Source: SZUA-430 sp964638635
GTDB taxonomy: Bacteria; Pseudomonadota; Alphaproteobacteria; Micropepsales; Micropepsaceae
Assembly (NCBI GenBank): GCA_964638635.1
Contig: CAZXAQ010000006.1
Location: 1-64,000, forward strand
Direction of reading: 5' to 3'
Length of the DNA: 64,000 nt
The notes beneath the pieces were generated by a model. The model was not told where the DNA came from. It saw only the letters and a list, made by a program, of their open reading frames with translations, and ran no database searches. This document shows, piece by piece, positions 16,373 through 24,715 of the stretch. Every line of letters begins with the position of its first letter. Position 1 is the stretch's first letter. The position numbers and the translations under genes are program-made.

Positions 16373-16479
16373 GTCATGGCCGGGCTTGACCCGGCCACCC
16401 AGGAACACCATCACCACTCGACCACACAGATCTACGATCCCTGGGTGGCCGGGTCGCGCTTCGCTTGCCCGGCCATGAC
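16373..16479. repeat. Pair of inverted palindromic repeats (REP-like, GGCCGGGCTTGACCCGGCC family)
   Basis: Two inverted copies of a repeat lie between two same-strand genes. The left copy (16373-16403) reads GTCATGGCCGGGCTTGACCC and ends with CACCCAGG. The right copy (16439-16479) starts CCTGGGTGGCCGGGTC and ends CCGGCCATGAC, with a 9-bp variation (GCGCTTCGC) in its middle. Each copy is itself a hairpin. The same family occurs twice more, also as an inverted pair, at 58052-58244. Such elements are typical intergenic repeats of alphaproteobacteria. Confidence 0.85.
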
Positions 16480-16503
16480 GGATGGGGGGAGAGGCGGTGC
16501 GCG

Positions 16504-17709
16504 TCATTTCTTTTTCCAAGCCGGTTCGTAGAACGGCAGCTTCACGACTTTCGCCGGGGCTTGTTTGCGATGGTGCTCGACCGTGACTTCAACGGTGACC
16601 GACACGCCCGGCGCGTAGTACGGCCGTTGGATGTGCGCGAGGGCGATGTATTTCTTCAAGATCGGCGACCATGTGCTCGACGACGCGTAGCCGACTTGCT
16701 TGCCTTGGCACATCACCGGCAGGCTGGCGCGCACGGCCATCGCGGGAACCTGCGGCGGGAGACCGACCTCGGCGAAGAGGCGTTCGAGGCCTTGCCATTC
16801 GATGTCGAGGCCCACCAATTTCCATGAGGAGCCTTCGCGCTTCTCGCGCTCGAGGGCGCGGCGGCCGACGAAGTAGCCCTTCTTGTCGAGGTTGACGGCC
16901 CAATCGAGGCCCATTTCGAGCGGTGACGATTTTTGACCCTCGATCCAGGCGTGGGTCGAAGCTGTGTAGTCCACGTCGAGCATGAAGAGGCCCGCTTCGA
17001 CGCGCGCCATGTCCATTGCGAGGATGCCGCACGGGGTGATGCCGTAGTCTTCGCCCGCCGACATCAGCGCGTCCCAGATCGGCAGCGCCTGATCGGCGGC
17101 CATCCAGATTTCGTAGCCGAGATCGCCGGTGTAGCCGGTGCGCGAGACGCTGACCGGCACGTTGCCGATGCTCGTGTTCATCCAACGGAAGTACTTGAGG
17201 TGATCGAGCGGGTCCCGGCAGCACCGGTTCAGCACAGCGCGCGACTTCGGCCCCTGGAGGCTCAGCGCGGCGACGTGGTCCGTCATTTCCGTGATCTTCA
17301 CGTCCATGCCGACGGCGTTCATCGCGAGCCAGCGGAGCGACGGTTCGGCCGAGGTCATGCGGAAGAGGTTCGGCCCCAGTCGCGACACCGTGCCGTCGTC
17401 GATGAGCTTGCCGTCCCCGTCGCACCAGCCGGTGTAGAACACTTGGCCGACGACCATCTTGTGGATGTCGCGCGGCGTCACCTTGTGGAGCAGCCGCGCC
17501 GCGTCGGGCCCTTCGATCACGTACTTCATCAGCGGCGAAACGTCGATCAGCGCCGCACCATCGCGGATCGCCCAATACTCATGGTCGAGCGAGAGGTCGT
17601 ACGAGCCCACAACAATGTGGCCCGCCCAACGACGCCAGTTTTGCGCGATGCTCAAGCGCGAGGTGCGCTCGTGGAAGGGCGTGCGTTTGAGTTCCAAGGT
17701 CGAGAGCAT
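16504..17709 (-). CDS. GcvT family protein (aminomethyltransferase-like)
   Basis: A 401-residue protein with the N-terminal GcvT folate-binding domain and a C-terminal GcvT_C barrel. Motifs include the acidic start of the substrate region (AALIDVSPLMKYVIEGPDA), LQGPKSRAVL, SRTGYTGDLGYEIW and a C-terminal MARVEAGL. It is clearly a homologue of glycine-cleavage T protein, but no gcvH or gcvP is present and its best functional relatives may be demethylases such as DMSP or dimethylglycine enzymes that pass a methyl group to tetrahydrofolate. It lies 10 bp after the DUF5615 gene and upstream of two flavoprotein genes. Substrate unknown. Confidence 0.85.
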   Translation of the reverse strand: MLSTLELKRTPFHERTSRLSIAQNWRRWAGHIVVGSYDLSLDHEYWAIRDGAALIDVSPLMKYVIEGPDAARLLHKVTPRDIHKMVVGQVFYTGWCDGDGKLIDDGTVSRLGPNLFRMTSAEPSLRWLAMNAVGMDVKITEMTDHVAALSLQGPKSRAVLNRCCRDPLDHLKYFRWMNTSIGNVPVSVSRTGYTGDLGYEIWMAADQALPIWDALMSAGEDYGITPCGILAMDMARVEAGLFMLDVDYTASTHAWIEGQKSSPLEMGLDWAVNLDKKGYFVGRRALEREKREGSSWKLVGLDIEWQGLERLFAEVGLPPQVPAMAVRASLPVMCQGKQVGYASSSTWSPILKKYIALAHIQRPYYAPGVSVTVEVTVEHHRKQAPAKVVKLPFYEPAWKKK

Positions 17710-17719
17710 ATGGCGCCGC

Positions 17720-18079
17720 TTAAGTCCCCGGCAGGTCGCGCGTTCGAATCCGCCCGGGTTCTATCACGGAAAACCGGCCCGACCAGTCGTCGCGCCCACT
17801 AATTAGGGCCGCCAACCAGGCGCTACCCTCGCGCGTACGCAGCAGCGGCAACCGGAAGAGCACAATGCCGCAAGCCGCCGGCAGGCCCGCATGAAAGGCA
17901 AGATCTCCGAAGTCTTTGTCGAAGGTGAGGAGGACGCGGCCATCCGCTTCCGCGCGCGCCAAGATTATCTCGTCGGAAGCACCGGGCGCCTCTTCCTCGA
18001 TCCATAAGACGTCATGCCCGATCGCCCGGAGCGCCAAGACTGCGCGGCGCGGGAAATTCTGGTCAGCCAGGAAGCGCAT
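17720..18079 (-). CDS. DUF5615 PIN-like toxin of a type II toxin-antitoxin pair
   Basis: A 119-residue protein beginning MRFLADQNFPRRAV. The acidic residues expected of PIN-like nucleases are visible: Asp6 at the N-terminus, EEEAPG-Asp near residue 36, and TFDKDFGD near 55. Such proteins are predicted RNases. The gene starts three bases after the DUF433 antitoxin gene, the usual partner order. The C-terminal ten residues run over a tRNA-T-arm-like base sequence and may not be part of the fold. It may be cotranscribed with the GcvT-like gene downstream. Confidence 0.85.
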   Translation of the reverse strand: MRFLADQNFPRRAVLALRAIGHDVLWIEEEAPGASDEIILARAEADGRVLLTFDKDFGDLAFHAGLPAACGIVLFRLPLLRTREGSAWLAALISGRDDWSGRFSVIEPGRIRTRDLPGT

Positions 18080-18082
18080 GCC

Positions 18083-18310
18083 CTACTCGGCCGCGTACAC
18101 GCGTTCCGAACTCAAGATATCACGCGCATAGTTCAAGCACGCTGTGATGTCGTCGTCCGTCAGGCTCGGATACTCGTCGAGTATATCCGTGCGGCTCCAA
18201 CCATCCGCAAGCAACCCGATGATAAACTCGACGGACAATCGCGTTCCGCGAACAACGGGCTTGCCCACGAGAACTTTCGGATCGGCCACAATTCGAGATT
18301 CGTCGCTCAT
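18083..18310 (-). CDS. DUF433 family antitoxin
   Basis: A 75-residue protein. The start at MSDESRIVADPKVLVGKP was chosen because family members begin at this point; an ATG seven codons upstream is possible. The motif GKPVVRGTRLSVEFI and a helix-turn-helix-like LTDDDITACLNYA are typical of the DUF433 (VapB45-like) DNA-binding antitoxins that neutralise a DUF5615 toxin and repress their own operon. Stop and toxin start are three bases apart. No operator could be picked out with confidence. Confidence 0.85.
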   Translation of the reverse strand: MSDESRIVADPKVLVGKPVVRGTRLSVEFIIGLLADGWSRTDILDEYPSLTDDDITACLNYARDILSSERVYAAE

Positions 18311-18384
18311 TTGTCCGCGCCAAGAAATCACCCGGCCATACTACAGCAACGCGAGTGGCAACTCCACGCCCTTGGTCTTTGTCG

Positions 18385-20502
18385 TTAATCCATGAGCTTG
18401 CGGCTCAGATAGGTGAACTCCAGCGCAATGCGTTTGGCGCGTTCGCGTTGGTTGGCGGCGGCGGCGTGGCCGCCGTCGATGTTCTCGTAGTAAAGGAATG
18501 GTAGGCCCATCTGCTCCATCCGTGCTGCCATCTTGCGGGCGTGGCCGGGGTGGACGCGGTCGTCCTTTGAGGAGGTCACGAAGAACGGTTCGGGATACGT
18601 GACGCCTTTCTTCAGGTTGTGGTACGGCGAAATCGAACGGAGGAACGCGCCTTCGGCGGGGTCGTCGGGGTCGCCGTATTCGCCGACCCAGGAGGCGCCC
18701 GCGAGCAGCTTGTCGAAGCGCAGCATGTCGAGCAACGGCACTTGCACCACCAGAGCGTTCCAGAGTTCGGGGCGCTGCGTCAGGGCGACGCCCATCAGCA
18801 GACCGCCGTTCGAGCCGCCTTCGATGCCGAGGCGGCGCGGAGTCGTGATCTTGCGCGCGATCAGGTCTTCGGCGACTGCCGCGAAGTCGTCGTAGATGAC
18901 TTGCCGCTTCGTCTTCAGGCCCGCTTGGTGCCAGGCGGGGCCGAACTCGCCGCCGCCGCGGATGTTGGCGAGCACGTAAACCCCACCGCGTTCCGCCCAA
19001 AGCTTGCCAACCGTGCCCGAGTAGCTCGGGGTCATCGAGACTTGGAAGCCGCCGTAAGCGTAGAGCAGCGTCGGGCTCGTGCCGTCGAGTTTGATGTCTT
19101 TCTTGTGCAGGACGAAGTACGGGACCTTGGTGCCGTCTTTTGACGTGGCTTCGAACTGCTGCACGTCGAGGCCCGCGGCGTCGAAGCGCGGCGGTAGCGA
19201 TTTCATCTTTGTGAAGGAGCCGCCCTTCGCGTCGCCGAAGTAGAGCGCGTCGGGTTCGAGGAAGCTCGCGACGTTGACGAAGATCTTGTCGTCGAGGTTG
19301 CGGGCGGCAACGACGCCGATCGAGGCGTTGGCCGGGAGATTGAGCTTTTCGCGTGTCCAGGCGCCGTTTGCGAAGGCGTAGGAATAGAGCGCGCCTTTCA
19401 CGTTCTCATAAACGGCGACTAGCAAGCGGTTGCGGCTGCTTGCGACCTGCTCGATCGACTCGCGCGGGCCGGGCGTGTAGATGACCGTTGCCTTCGCGTT
19501 GGCGCTGTCGCGCTTCAGATCGGCCAAGGCGAACGCCAGTAGCGTGCCCTTCGGCATCGCCGTTCCGCCCCAGGTCCAATCTTCTTCCAGAGTCATGACG
19601 AGTTGACCGGCGACCAGCGCCTGCAGCGACGACTTCAGCGGGAACGGAAGCTGTTTCGGGCCTTTGTCGGTCGACAGGTAGTATTCGGTTTCGAAGAACG
19701 ACGGATAGCGCGTGAACACGACCGCCTGGACCGCGCCGTTCTCGTCGCGCCAGACGCTGGCGCCGGCGGAGACGTCTTTCGCCGTGCCGCGATAGACTTC
19801 GACGGCGTCGTCGAGCTTCGTGCCGCGCTTCCAGAGTTTCGACACGAACGGGTAGCCCGACTCCGTCATCGTGCCGGGGCCCCAGTCGCGGCCGACATAG
19901 ATCGTGTCGGCGTCGAGCCAATCGACTTGCTGCTTGCCGCCAGGCAGGCGGAAGCCGCCTTCGACGAACCCTTTCTTCTTGGTGTCGAATTCGCGAATTT
20001 CGACGGCGTCCTTGCCGCCGTCCGAGAGCTGGATCAGGCAGCGCGTTTCTTCGGGCTCCAGGCAGGTCGAGCCTTTGAACACCCAATTCGCATTCTCGGC
20101 CTTCGCCAGCGCGTCGAGGTCGAGCATGGTTTCCCACGGCGGGTCCTTCCGCGCGTAGCCTTCGAGCGTGGTGCGGCGCATGAGGCCGCGCACGTTCTTG
20201 TCGTCCTGCCAGAAGTTCGTGACTTTGTCGGCGCGGAAGCCCGGCATTGGGATGCGGTCCTTCGCTTCCAGGATCGCGAGCGCCTTTGCCTCCAGGTCGG
20301 CGTAGCGCTCGTCGGCCTGCAAGATCTTCAGCGAGCGTTCGTTCTGCGAACGCACCCAGGCGAGCGCCTTTTCGCCTTCGACCTCTTCGAGCCAGAGAAA
20401 GGGATCGTCTTCTTTTGCAATCGACATGCTTTTTTCCGCCACCGACGTGCTGCAGCCCGCCAGAACAAGTGCTGAGATGAAGGGTAGGATTAGGTTGCGC
20501 AC
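18385..20502 (-). CDS. Prolyl oligopeptidase family serine peptidase (S9A), lipoprotein
   Basis: A 705-residue envelope peptidase. The N-terminus MRNLILPFISALVLAGC is a lipoprotein signal with lipobox LAGC. A seven-bladed propeller (about 30-430) precedes an alpha/beta hydrolase domain. The triad is visible: Ser in GGSNGG near residue 565, Asp in SSKDDRVH near 645 and His in DGGH near 676. Such enzymes cleave small peptides after proline. Being a lipoprotein, it probably faces the periplasm. It is a single gene, with 92 bp before the next gene upstream. Confidence 0.92.
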   Translation of the reverse strand: MRNLILPFISALVLAGCSTSVAEKSMSIAKEDDPFLWLEEVEGEKALAWVRSQNERSLKILQADERYADLEAKALAILEAKDRIPMPGFRADKVTNFWQDDKNVRGLMRRTTLEGYARKDPPWETMLDLDALAKAENANWVFKGSTCLEPEETRCLIQLSDGGKDAVEIREFDTKKKGFVEGGFRLPGGKQQVDWLDADTIYVGRDWGPGTMTESGYPFVSKLWKRGTKLDDAVEVYRGTAKDVSAGASVWRDENGAVQAVVFTRYPSFFETEYYLSTDKGPKQLPFPLKSSLQALVAGQLVMTLEEDWTWGGTAMPKGTLLAFALADLKRDSANAKATVIYTPGPRESIEQVASSRNRLLVAVYENVKGALYSYAFANGAWTREKLNLPANASIGVVAARNLDDKIFVNVASFLEPDALYFGDAKGGSFTKMKSLPPRFDAAGLDVQQFEATSKDGTKVPYFVLHKKDIKLDGTSPTLLYAYGGFQVSMTPSYSGTVGKLWAERGGVYVLANIRGGGEFGPAWHQAGLKTKRQVIYDDFAAVAEDLIARKITTPRRLGIEGGSNGGLLMGVALTQRPELWNALVVQVPLLDMLRFDKLLAGASWVGEYGDPDDPAEGAFLRSISPYHNLKKGVTYPEPFFVTSSKDDRVHPGHARKMAARMEQMGLPFLYYENIDGGHAAAANQRERAKRIALEFTYLSRKLMD

Positions 20503-20594
20503 GCGCGTTGCCCCCAGAAGCGGAACCGAATTCGGGGCAACAGGTAAAGGACGGGCGGGTCCTTGGTCAAACCCTCGCGGCTTTCGGTTTTTCC

Positions 20595-21272
20595 TTAGCC
20601 CGCGTAGGGGATGCCCAAGCGCTCAATCAACTTGCGCTCTTCGGTGATGCAGGCGGCGAAGCTGGGTCGCGCGTGTGTGGTTTTCAAGAAGCGCACGAGA
20701 TTCGGCCAGCGCTGCGCGTCGGGCCAGTAGCCCGCATGCGCGGCATTCACGAACGGCGAAGCGACCGCGATGTCGGCGATTGTCAGGCTATCGCCGATGA
20801 AGTGCGTTTTGCCGTTCAGTTCCTTTTCGAAGTAGTCGAGGAAGCGCGGCACCTTGTTCGTCCACGTGTCGTCGGCAAGGTCCTTGTTCGGCTCTTGCTT
20901 CATCAGCCGGCTGACGACGACCGCGCGGAAGATGCCGCCGCCCGTCGTCGCGATGAAGTCGCTGTCGGCGTATTCTTCGAGCCAGATCGCGCGGCCGTAG
21001 GCGAAGGCTTGCGATGGGTAGAGCGGCGTCGCGGGATACTTGCGTTCGAGGAAGGCGCAGATCGCGGAGGAGTCGGGAAGCGTCGCGTCGGGGCCTTCGC
21101 TGTCGTCGCGCAGCACGGGGATGCGCTTCAAGGGCGAGATCGCCAGCAGTTCTTCCGTCGGCGCGAACGGGCTCACCGGTTCGTGTTTGTAGGCGATGCC
21201 CTTTTCGGCGAGGACGACGCGAACTTTGCGCACGAACGGCGACAATGCTGCGCCGTAGAGGGTGATGGTCAT
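20595..21272 (-). CDS. Glutathione S-transferase family protein
   Basis: A 225-residue protein with the thioredoxin-like N-terminal domain (MTITLYGAALSPFVRKVR, with SPF in place of the redox motif, PLKRIPVL for the cis-proline, and DSSAICAFLE for glutathione binding) and an all-helical C-terminal domain. It is the last gene of a four-gene operon: its ATG overlaps the stop of the TIGR01777 gene. The substrate is unknown. The operon context (regulator, DUF4166, sugar-epimerase-like protein) suggests a stress or detoxification unit. Confidence 0.88.
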   Translation of the reverse strand: MTITLYGAALSPFVRKVRVVLAEKGIAYKHEPVSPFAPTEELLAISPLKRIPVLRDDSEGPDATLPDSSAICAFLERKYPATPLYPSQAFAYGRAIWLEEYADSDFIATTGGGIFRAVVVSRLMKQEPNKDLADDTWTNKVPRFLDYFEKELNGKTHFIGDSLTIADIAVASPFVNAAHAGYWPDAQRWPNLVRFLKTTHARPSFAACITEERKLIERLGIPYAG

Positions 21273-22801
21273 TCTGCCGCTTCCTTCATGGCTATTGGCG
21301 ATTGCTCAGGTTGCACCGTCTTTGGCGGGGAAGGCAATGCGGGCGTGACTTGCGGGAGCGGCTGTGGGGGTGGACCCAGCATCAGCGCGAGCGCGTCGGC
21401 GGCGAAGTGGACGTCGAAGGTGAAGCCCAACGCTTGCGCCCTTGCCGGTACGACACGTTGGGAGAAGAGGAAGATCGAACTCATCTCGCCGAATAGCGTG
21501 CGTAGCGCCCACGCCGGCGCGTGCAAGAAAAGCGGGCGGTGGAGCGTGCGGGCGAGCGCGCGTTGGAAGTCGGCGTTGCGCACGGGTTCGGGTGCGGTCG
21601 CGTTGATCGCGCCGTGCCACAGCGGATCGTCGACGGCGGCGAGCATCATGCGCAGGAGATCGGGCAGCGTGATCCAGCTCATCCATTGCGCGCCGGAGCC
21701 GAAGATCGCGCCGCCGCCGAAGCGTGCCGGCAATGCCATCAGCGGCAATGCTCCGCCGTTCGCGTCGAAGACGAGGCCGATGCGCAGGCAGACGACGCGC
21801 ATGCCCAACCCTTCCGCGCGCGCGGCGGCGTCTTCCCAGATGCGGCAGAGGTCGGCGGCGAAGCCCTCCCCTGCCCGCGCGCCTTCAGTGAGAACGGCGT
21901 CGCCTTTGTCGCCGTACACGCCGATGGCGGAGGCGTTGACGAGAACGGCGGGGGCGTGGTCGAGCGTCTTGATCCAGCGGATCAGCGCGTCGGTCAGGTC
22001 GACGCGCGAACGCCAGAGCTCGGCGCGGCGTGCGCGGGTCCACGGCAGGCCGATGATCGGCGCGCCGGCGAGATTGACGACGGCATCGATGCGCGTCTCT
22101 TTCGGCAGCGCGTCGAGACGTTCGACATGCGTCACCTGATCGGCGAACAGCGCGCGCGATTGGCGTTCGTCGCGCGTGAGCACAAATACGCGGTCGCCGC
22201 GGGCGAGGAGGCGCGGGACGAGCGACGTACCGATGAAGCCGGTTGCACCGGTGACGAAGATGGTCCTGCCGCTTGGGACTTGTTGTGTGCGCACAGGCAG
22301 TGCGATGCGCGCGAGGGCGCGGACGGCGATGGCGTTGCGGATCGAGAATGCGAGCACGCCGACGGATGAGAGCGTGAAGAACCACGACAGCAAGCCGTGC
22401 GAGACCAACGTCACGCCAGCGGGTTTGCCGACTTGCGCGACGAGCCATGGGATCGTGATCGCCAGAAACGTTCCGTAGAGCACGGCCAGCACGGTGTGGA
22501 GTACGCGCTCGAACGGCGGGAGGCGGCGCGTGCGGTCTTCCTCCAGGAAATCGGCGATGGTGATGACGACTTCGACGAGGAGGAGCGCCAGCACGGCGGC
22601 GGCGAAGATGCCGCTGGGCTCGACCCAAGCGAAGATCAGGAACAGTACGCCGTAGATGGCTTCGCGCGCGCTGTGCAGCGCGAGCTCGCGGCGGGCGGAG
22701 GGTTTGCTTGGCAGGCGCTCGGTGATTTCGTGGTGCAGGATGTTGTCGAGCGCGCCGAGGATGGTTTGGGCGGCGAGGAGGATGAGGGCGGTGAGGGTCA
22801 T
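21269..22801 (-). CDS. TIGR01777 family epimerase fused to an N-terminal membrane domain
   Basis: A 510-residue fusion. Residues 1-170 contain about five hydrophobic helices. From about 190 an NAD(P)-binding extended SDR domain begins (TIFVTGATGFIGTSLVPRLLARGD) with NLAGAPI, ASAIGVYG and SWITLPDLLRM, the hallmark stretches of the TIGR01777/YfcH group; a C-terminal DUF1731-like segment follows (PAWALRTLFGE). The reaction is not known. It overlaps both neighbours by four bases (ATGA at each end), so the operon is tightly coupled. The N-terminal membrane part resembles that of similar fusions often found next to DUF4166 genes. Confidence 0.88.
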   Translation of the reverse strand: MTLTALILLAAQTILGALDNILHHEITERLPSKPSARRELALHSAREAIYGVLFLIFAWVEPSGIFAAAVLALLLVEVVITIADFLEEDRTRRLPPFERVLHTVLAVLYGTFLAITIPWLVAQVGKPAGVTLVSHGLLSWFFTLSSVGVLAFSIRNAIAVRALARIALPVRTQQVPSGRTIFVTGATGFIGTSLVPRLLARGDRVFVLTRDERQSRALFADQVTHVERLDALPKETRIDAVVNLAGAPIIGLPWTRARRAELWRSRVDLTDALIRWIKTLDHAPAVLVNASAIGVYGDKGDAVLTEGARAGEGFAADLCRIWEDAAARAEGLGMRVVCLRIGLVFDANGGALPLMALPARFGGGAIFGSGAQWMSWITLPDLLRMMLAAVDDPLWHGAINATAPEPVRNADFQRALARTLHRPLFLHAPAWALRTLFGEMSSIFLFSQRVVPARAQALGFTFDVHFAADALALMLGPPPQPLPQVTPALPSPPKTVQPEQSPIAMKEAAE

Positions 22802-23454
22802 GGCGCGACCTCACGCGGGTCCTCAAACACGCCGTCTTGGAAGATCGTTCGCCCTAGCCACGGATGATCGAAGGTCAGCGTGAAGCGGAAGCGGCTTTCG
22901 CCCAGATCCGTGTGGCGGACTTCGGCGATGCCGGGGGTGAGCCAGATGGGGAGTTCGAGACTCACCCATCCCATTCGCCAGAAGAAACGGCGCGAGCGGA
23001 AGACGAGACTGCCATGGTCGGCGGACACATCCAGCAGCATCGTCCATCCGCCCGCGCAGCATTCGAACAGACGCCCGTCTTGCGACAGACGCTTGGTCGA
23101 ACGCACTTCGAACGCCAAGCCCAGCGGCCCGCGGTACTCCCGCGCCCATGAAATGCCGCCGTGCTCGGCGCCGACTCGGACGGTTGCGCGCGCTTCGCCT
23201 GCGAAGAGCGGTAGCGGCGAACCGAAGGGAAGAAGAGCCCAGGCGAACGCCCTGCCCGCTCCGGTCAACTGCGTGGTGGCGCTGCCCTCATAGACCGCGG
23301 GTGTTGTGCGCGAGAACCGGGCGCGCACCGCGTCGGGCAGCGAGGCCCAGGCGCGGGTGCCCAGGATGCGGGCGATCGTTTCGCTGTGGTCGTGGCCTTC
23401 GTCTTCGACCGCCCTCGGACCGCTCCACAGCACGTTCGTCACCGCGAAGGCCAT
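22798..23454 (-). CDS. DUF4166 domain protein
   Basis: A 218-residue protein of unknown function. The N-terminal segment (SLPDAVRARFSRTTPAVYEGSA) and the C-terminal beta-rich part (FTLTFDHPWLGRTIFQDGVFED) match the DUF4166 pattern, which is often found as the tail of or beside sugar-epimerase-like proteins. No signal peptide or membrane segment. It lies 11 bp after the regulator gene and overlaps the epimerase gene by four bases. Confidence 0.8.
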   Translation of the reverse strand: MAFAVTNVLWSGPRAVEDEGHDHSETIARILGTRAWASLPDAVRARFSRTTPAVYEGSATTQLTGAGRAFAWALLPFGSPLPLFAGEARATVRVGAEHGGISWAREYRGPLGLAFEVRSTKRLSQDGRLFECCAGGWTMLLDVSADHGSLVFRSRRFFWRMGWVSLELPIWLTPGIAEVRHTDLGESRFRFTLTFDHPWLGRTIFQDGVFEDPREVAP

Positions 23455-23465
23455 GGCGCTTGCTC

Positions 23466-23993
23466 CTATCTGGAGGCGATGAGGCGGGCGACACCGGCGC
23501 CCATTTTGATCAGCCGCTGCAAGGTTGGCCGGGGCACGCGGCGCATTTGTTCGTACCAGCCGGTCATGCGTTCGATGAAGCCCAGCATTTCGGTGACGCG
23601 TTGTTTGACGTCGTCCGGCGTTTGCGGGTCGGTCTCGGCGAGGTCGCGGGCGGCGCGCAGCACTTCGAGCGTCGGGTCGATCTCGCGTTTCTTGCGTTCG
23701 TCGACGATCGTTTGCACGACGTCCCAGGTGTCGCCCTTCGCTTCGTAGTAGTTGCGGCGGTCGCCGATCGTGTGGACCAGCGTGACGAGGCGGTAGGTCT
23801 GGAGTTCTTCGAGGGAGGTGGACGCGTTCGAACGGGCGATGCCGAGCGTTTCGGCGATCTCCTCCGCGTTCATGGGCCGGCCGGTGAGCCAGAGCAGCGC
23901 GTGGATTTGCGCGACCGAGCGGTTCACGCCCCAGCGCGCGCCCATTTCACCCCAATGAAGCACGACCTTTTCGATGACGGGGGGCAGCGGCAT
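23466..23993 (-). CDS. GbsR/MarR family transcriptional regulator
   Basis: A 175-residue DNA-binding protein. I use the ATG at MPLPPVIEKVVLHWGEMG, which fits the family and has CAGGTG upstream; the longer frame would overlap the promoter. The winged helix is visible at ALLWLTGRPMNAEEIAETLGIARSNASTSLEELQTYRLV, followed by a helical dimerisation region. GbsR-type proteins usually repress their own operon. It is first gene of the operon with DUF4166, TIGR01777 and GST genes, and a palindrome lies across its -10 region. Confidence 0.88.
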   Translation of the reverse strand: MPLPPVIEKVVLHWGEMGARWGVNRSVAQIHALLWLTGRPMNAEEIAETLGIARSNASTSLEELQTYRLVTLVHTIGDRRNYYEAKGDTWDVVQTIVDERKKREIDPTLEVLRAARDLAETDPQTPDDVKQRVTEMLGFIERMTGWYEQMRRVPRPTLQRLIKMGAGVARLIASR

Positions 23994-24010
23994 GGGACAC
24001 CTGCCTGTTC

Positions 24011-24054
24011 TTTCTGTCTTGACAGAAATTACTGACACTTCGGGTTTCTTTCAA
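24011..24054 (-). promoter_or_regulatory. Promoter and overlapping operator of the gbsR-like operon
   Basis: On the minus strand TTGAAA (24049-24054), a 17-bp spacer and TAATTT (24026-24031) form a good promoter. Just downstream, and overlapping the -10, is a perfect 8-bp inverted repeat TTTCTGTC-TT-GACAGAAA (24011-24028). The repeat would cover the -10 and the start of transcription, and the translation start is about 20 bases further on. An autorepressor site for the GbsR/MarR protein is the natural reading; binding itself is inference. Confidence 0.7.
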
Positions 24055-24245
24055 GGGCCGATCTCCGCGGCGCGCAGACGCAGCAGGGTTATCCACAACG
24101 TCTGCCTACGACCGGGGGTGGTGCGACGAAGACTTGCTTCCAGCCCGGCGGTGGCAGGATTTCTTGAAGCTGCCACAGTTGGTTCCCACGTTAGCCGTTC
24201 GCCGATTCCGGAACGGAGCGGCAACATTTGAGGAGCTAGAGTTTC

Positions 24246-24533
24246 ATGGGACGTTTCTTGGCGTTTCTGTTTGTGTTCGTCTTGGGCGGCATCATCGGCC
24301 TGGCCGTCGGCGGCTTCGGCGGTGCGGCGGCCGGCAGTTATCTCGGCGCTTGCAAGGTGGTCGACAACGCGGTCGCCGCGGGCTCGATGACGCAAGAGGA
24401 GGCGAATGCGTCCATCAAGGCGATCGCCGCGGAGATCGGGGTGAAGCCAGAGCAGAAGCAGCAGATTCTCGACGCGCTGAAGCGCGCGAACCAACCGCCG
24501 TCGCCCTGCTCCACCGCGGTCGAGGCGTTGTAA
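24246..24533 (+). CDS. Small membrane protein of unknown function
   Basis: A 95-residue protein with a glycine-rich hydrophobic N-terminus (residues 4-32, with GGIIGLAVGGFGGAAAGSYLG) followed by a soluble helical tail of about 60 residues containing SMTQEEANASIKAIAAEIG. It could be a single- or double-spanning inner membrane protein. A GAGGAG ribosome-binding site lies 11 bases before the ATG. It stands alone between the gbsR promoter and the DUF5916 gene. I do not recognise a family. Confidence 0.7.
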   Translation: MGRFLAFLFVFVLGGIIGLAVGGFGGAAAGSYLGACKVVDNAVAAGSMTQEEANASIKAIAAEIGVKPEQKQQILDALKRANQPPSPCSTAVEAL

Positions 24534-24669
24534 GCGCCTGAACTTCCGGAGTCGCGCGGCGCTCGAATTTCCGCGCGGCTCCGCCAAAAAACAACTGGCT
24601 GACAGGCCGACCTCGCGCTCGCTCACCCGGTCGTGAACCAAATCACGACCTTTTAACGAGTGTGTGTCC

Positions 24670-24696
24670 CCGGATTCGTGTTCTCTTCGAATCCGG
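24670..24696 (+). other. Leader hairpin before the DUF5916 gene
   Basis: A perfect 9-bp inverted repeat (CCGGATTCG and its complement) with a 9-nt loop lies 20 bases upstream of the GTG start of the next gene. It is too close to the start to be a terminator of the upstream gene unless the promoter is inside the remaining 20 bases. It may stabilise the 5' end of the message or end leaking transcription. Confidence 0.45.
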
Positions 24697-24715
24697 AGAG
24701 AGACGCAGGGGCATT

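Noticed and set aside
17725..17765. tRNA-like T-arm sequence (GCGCGTTCGAATCC) at the end of the DUF5615 gene, possibly a tRNA remnant or attachment site
   Set aside because: The T stem does not pair on its 3' side, no acceptor or anticodon arm can be found, and there is no integrase. Chance resemblance or an old remnant.
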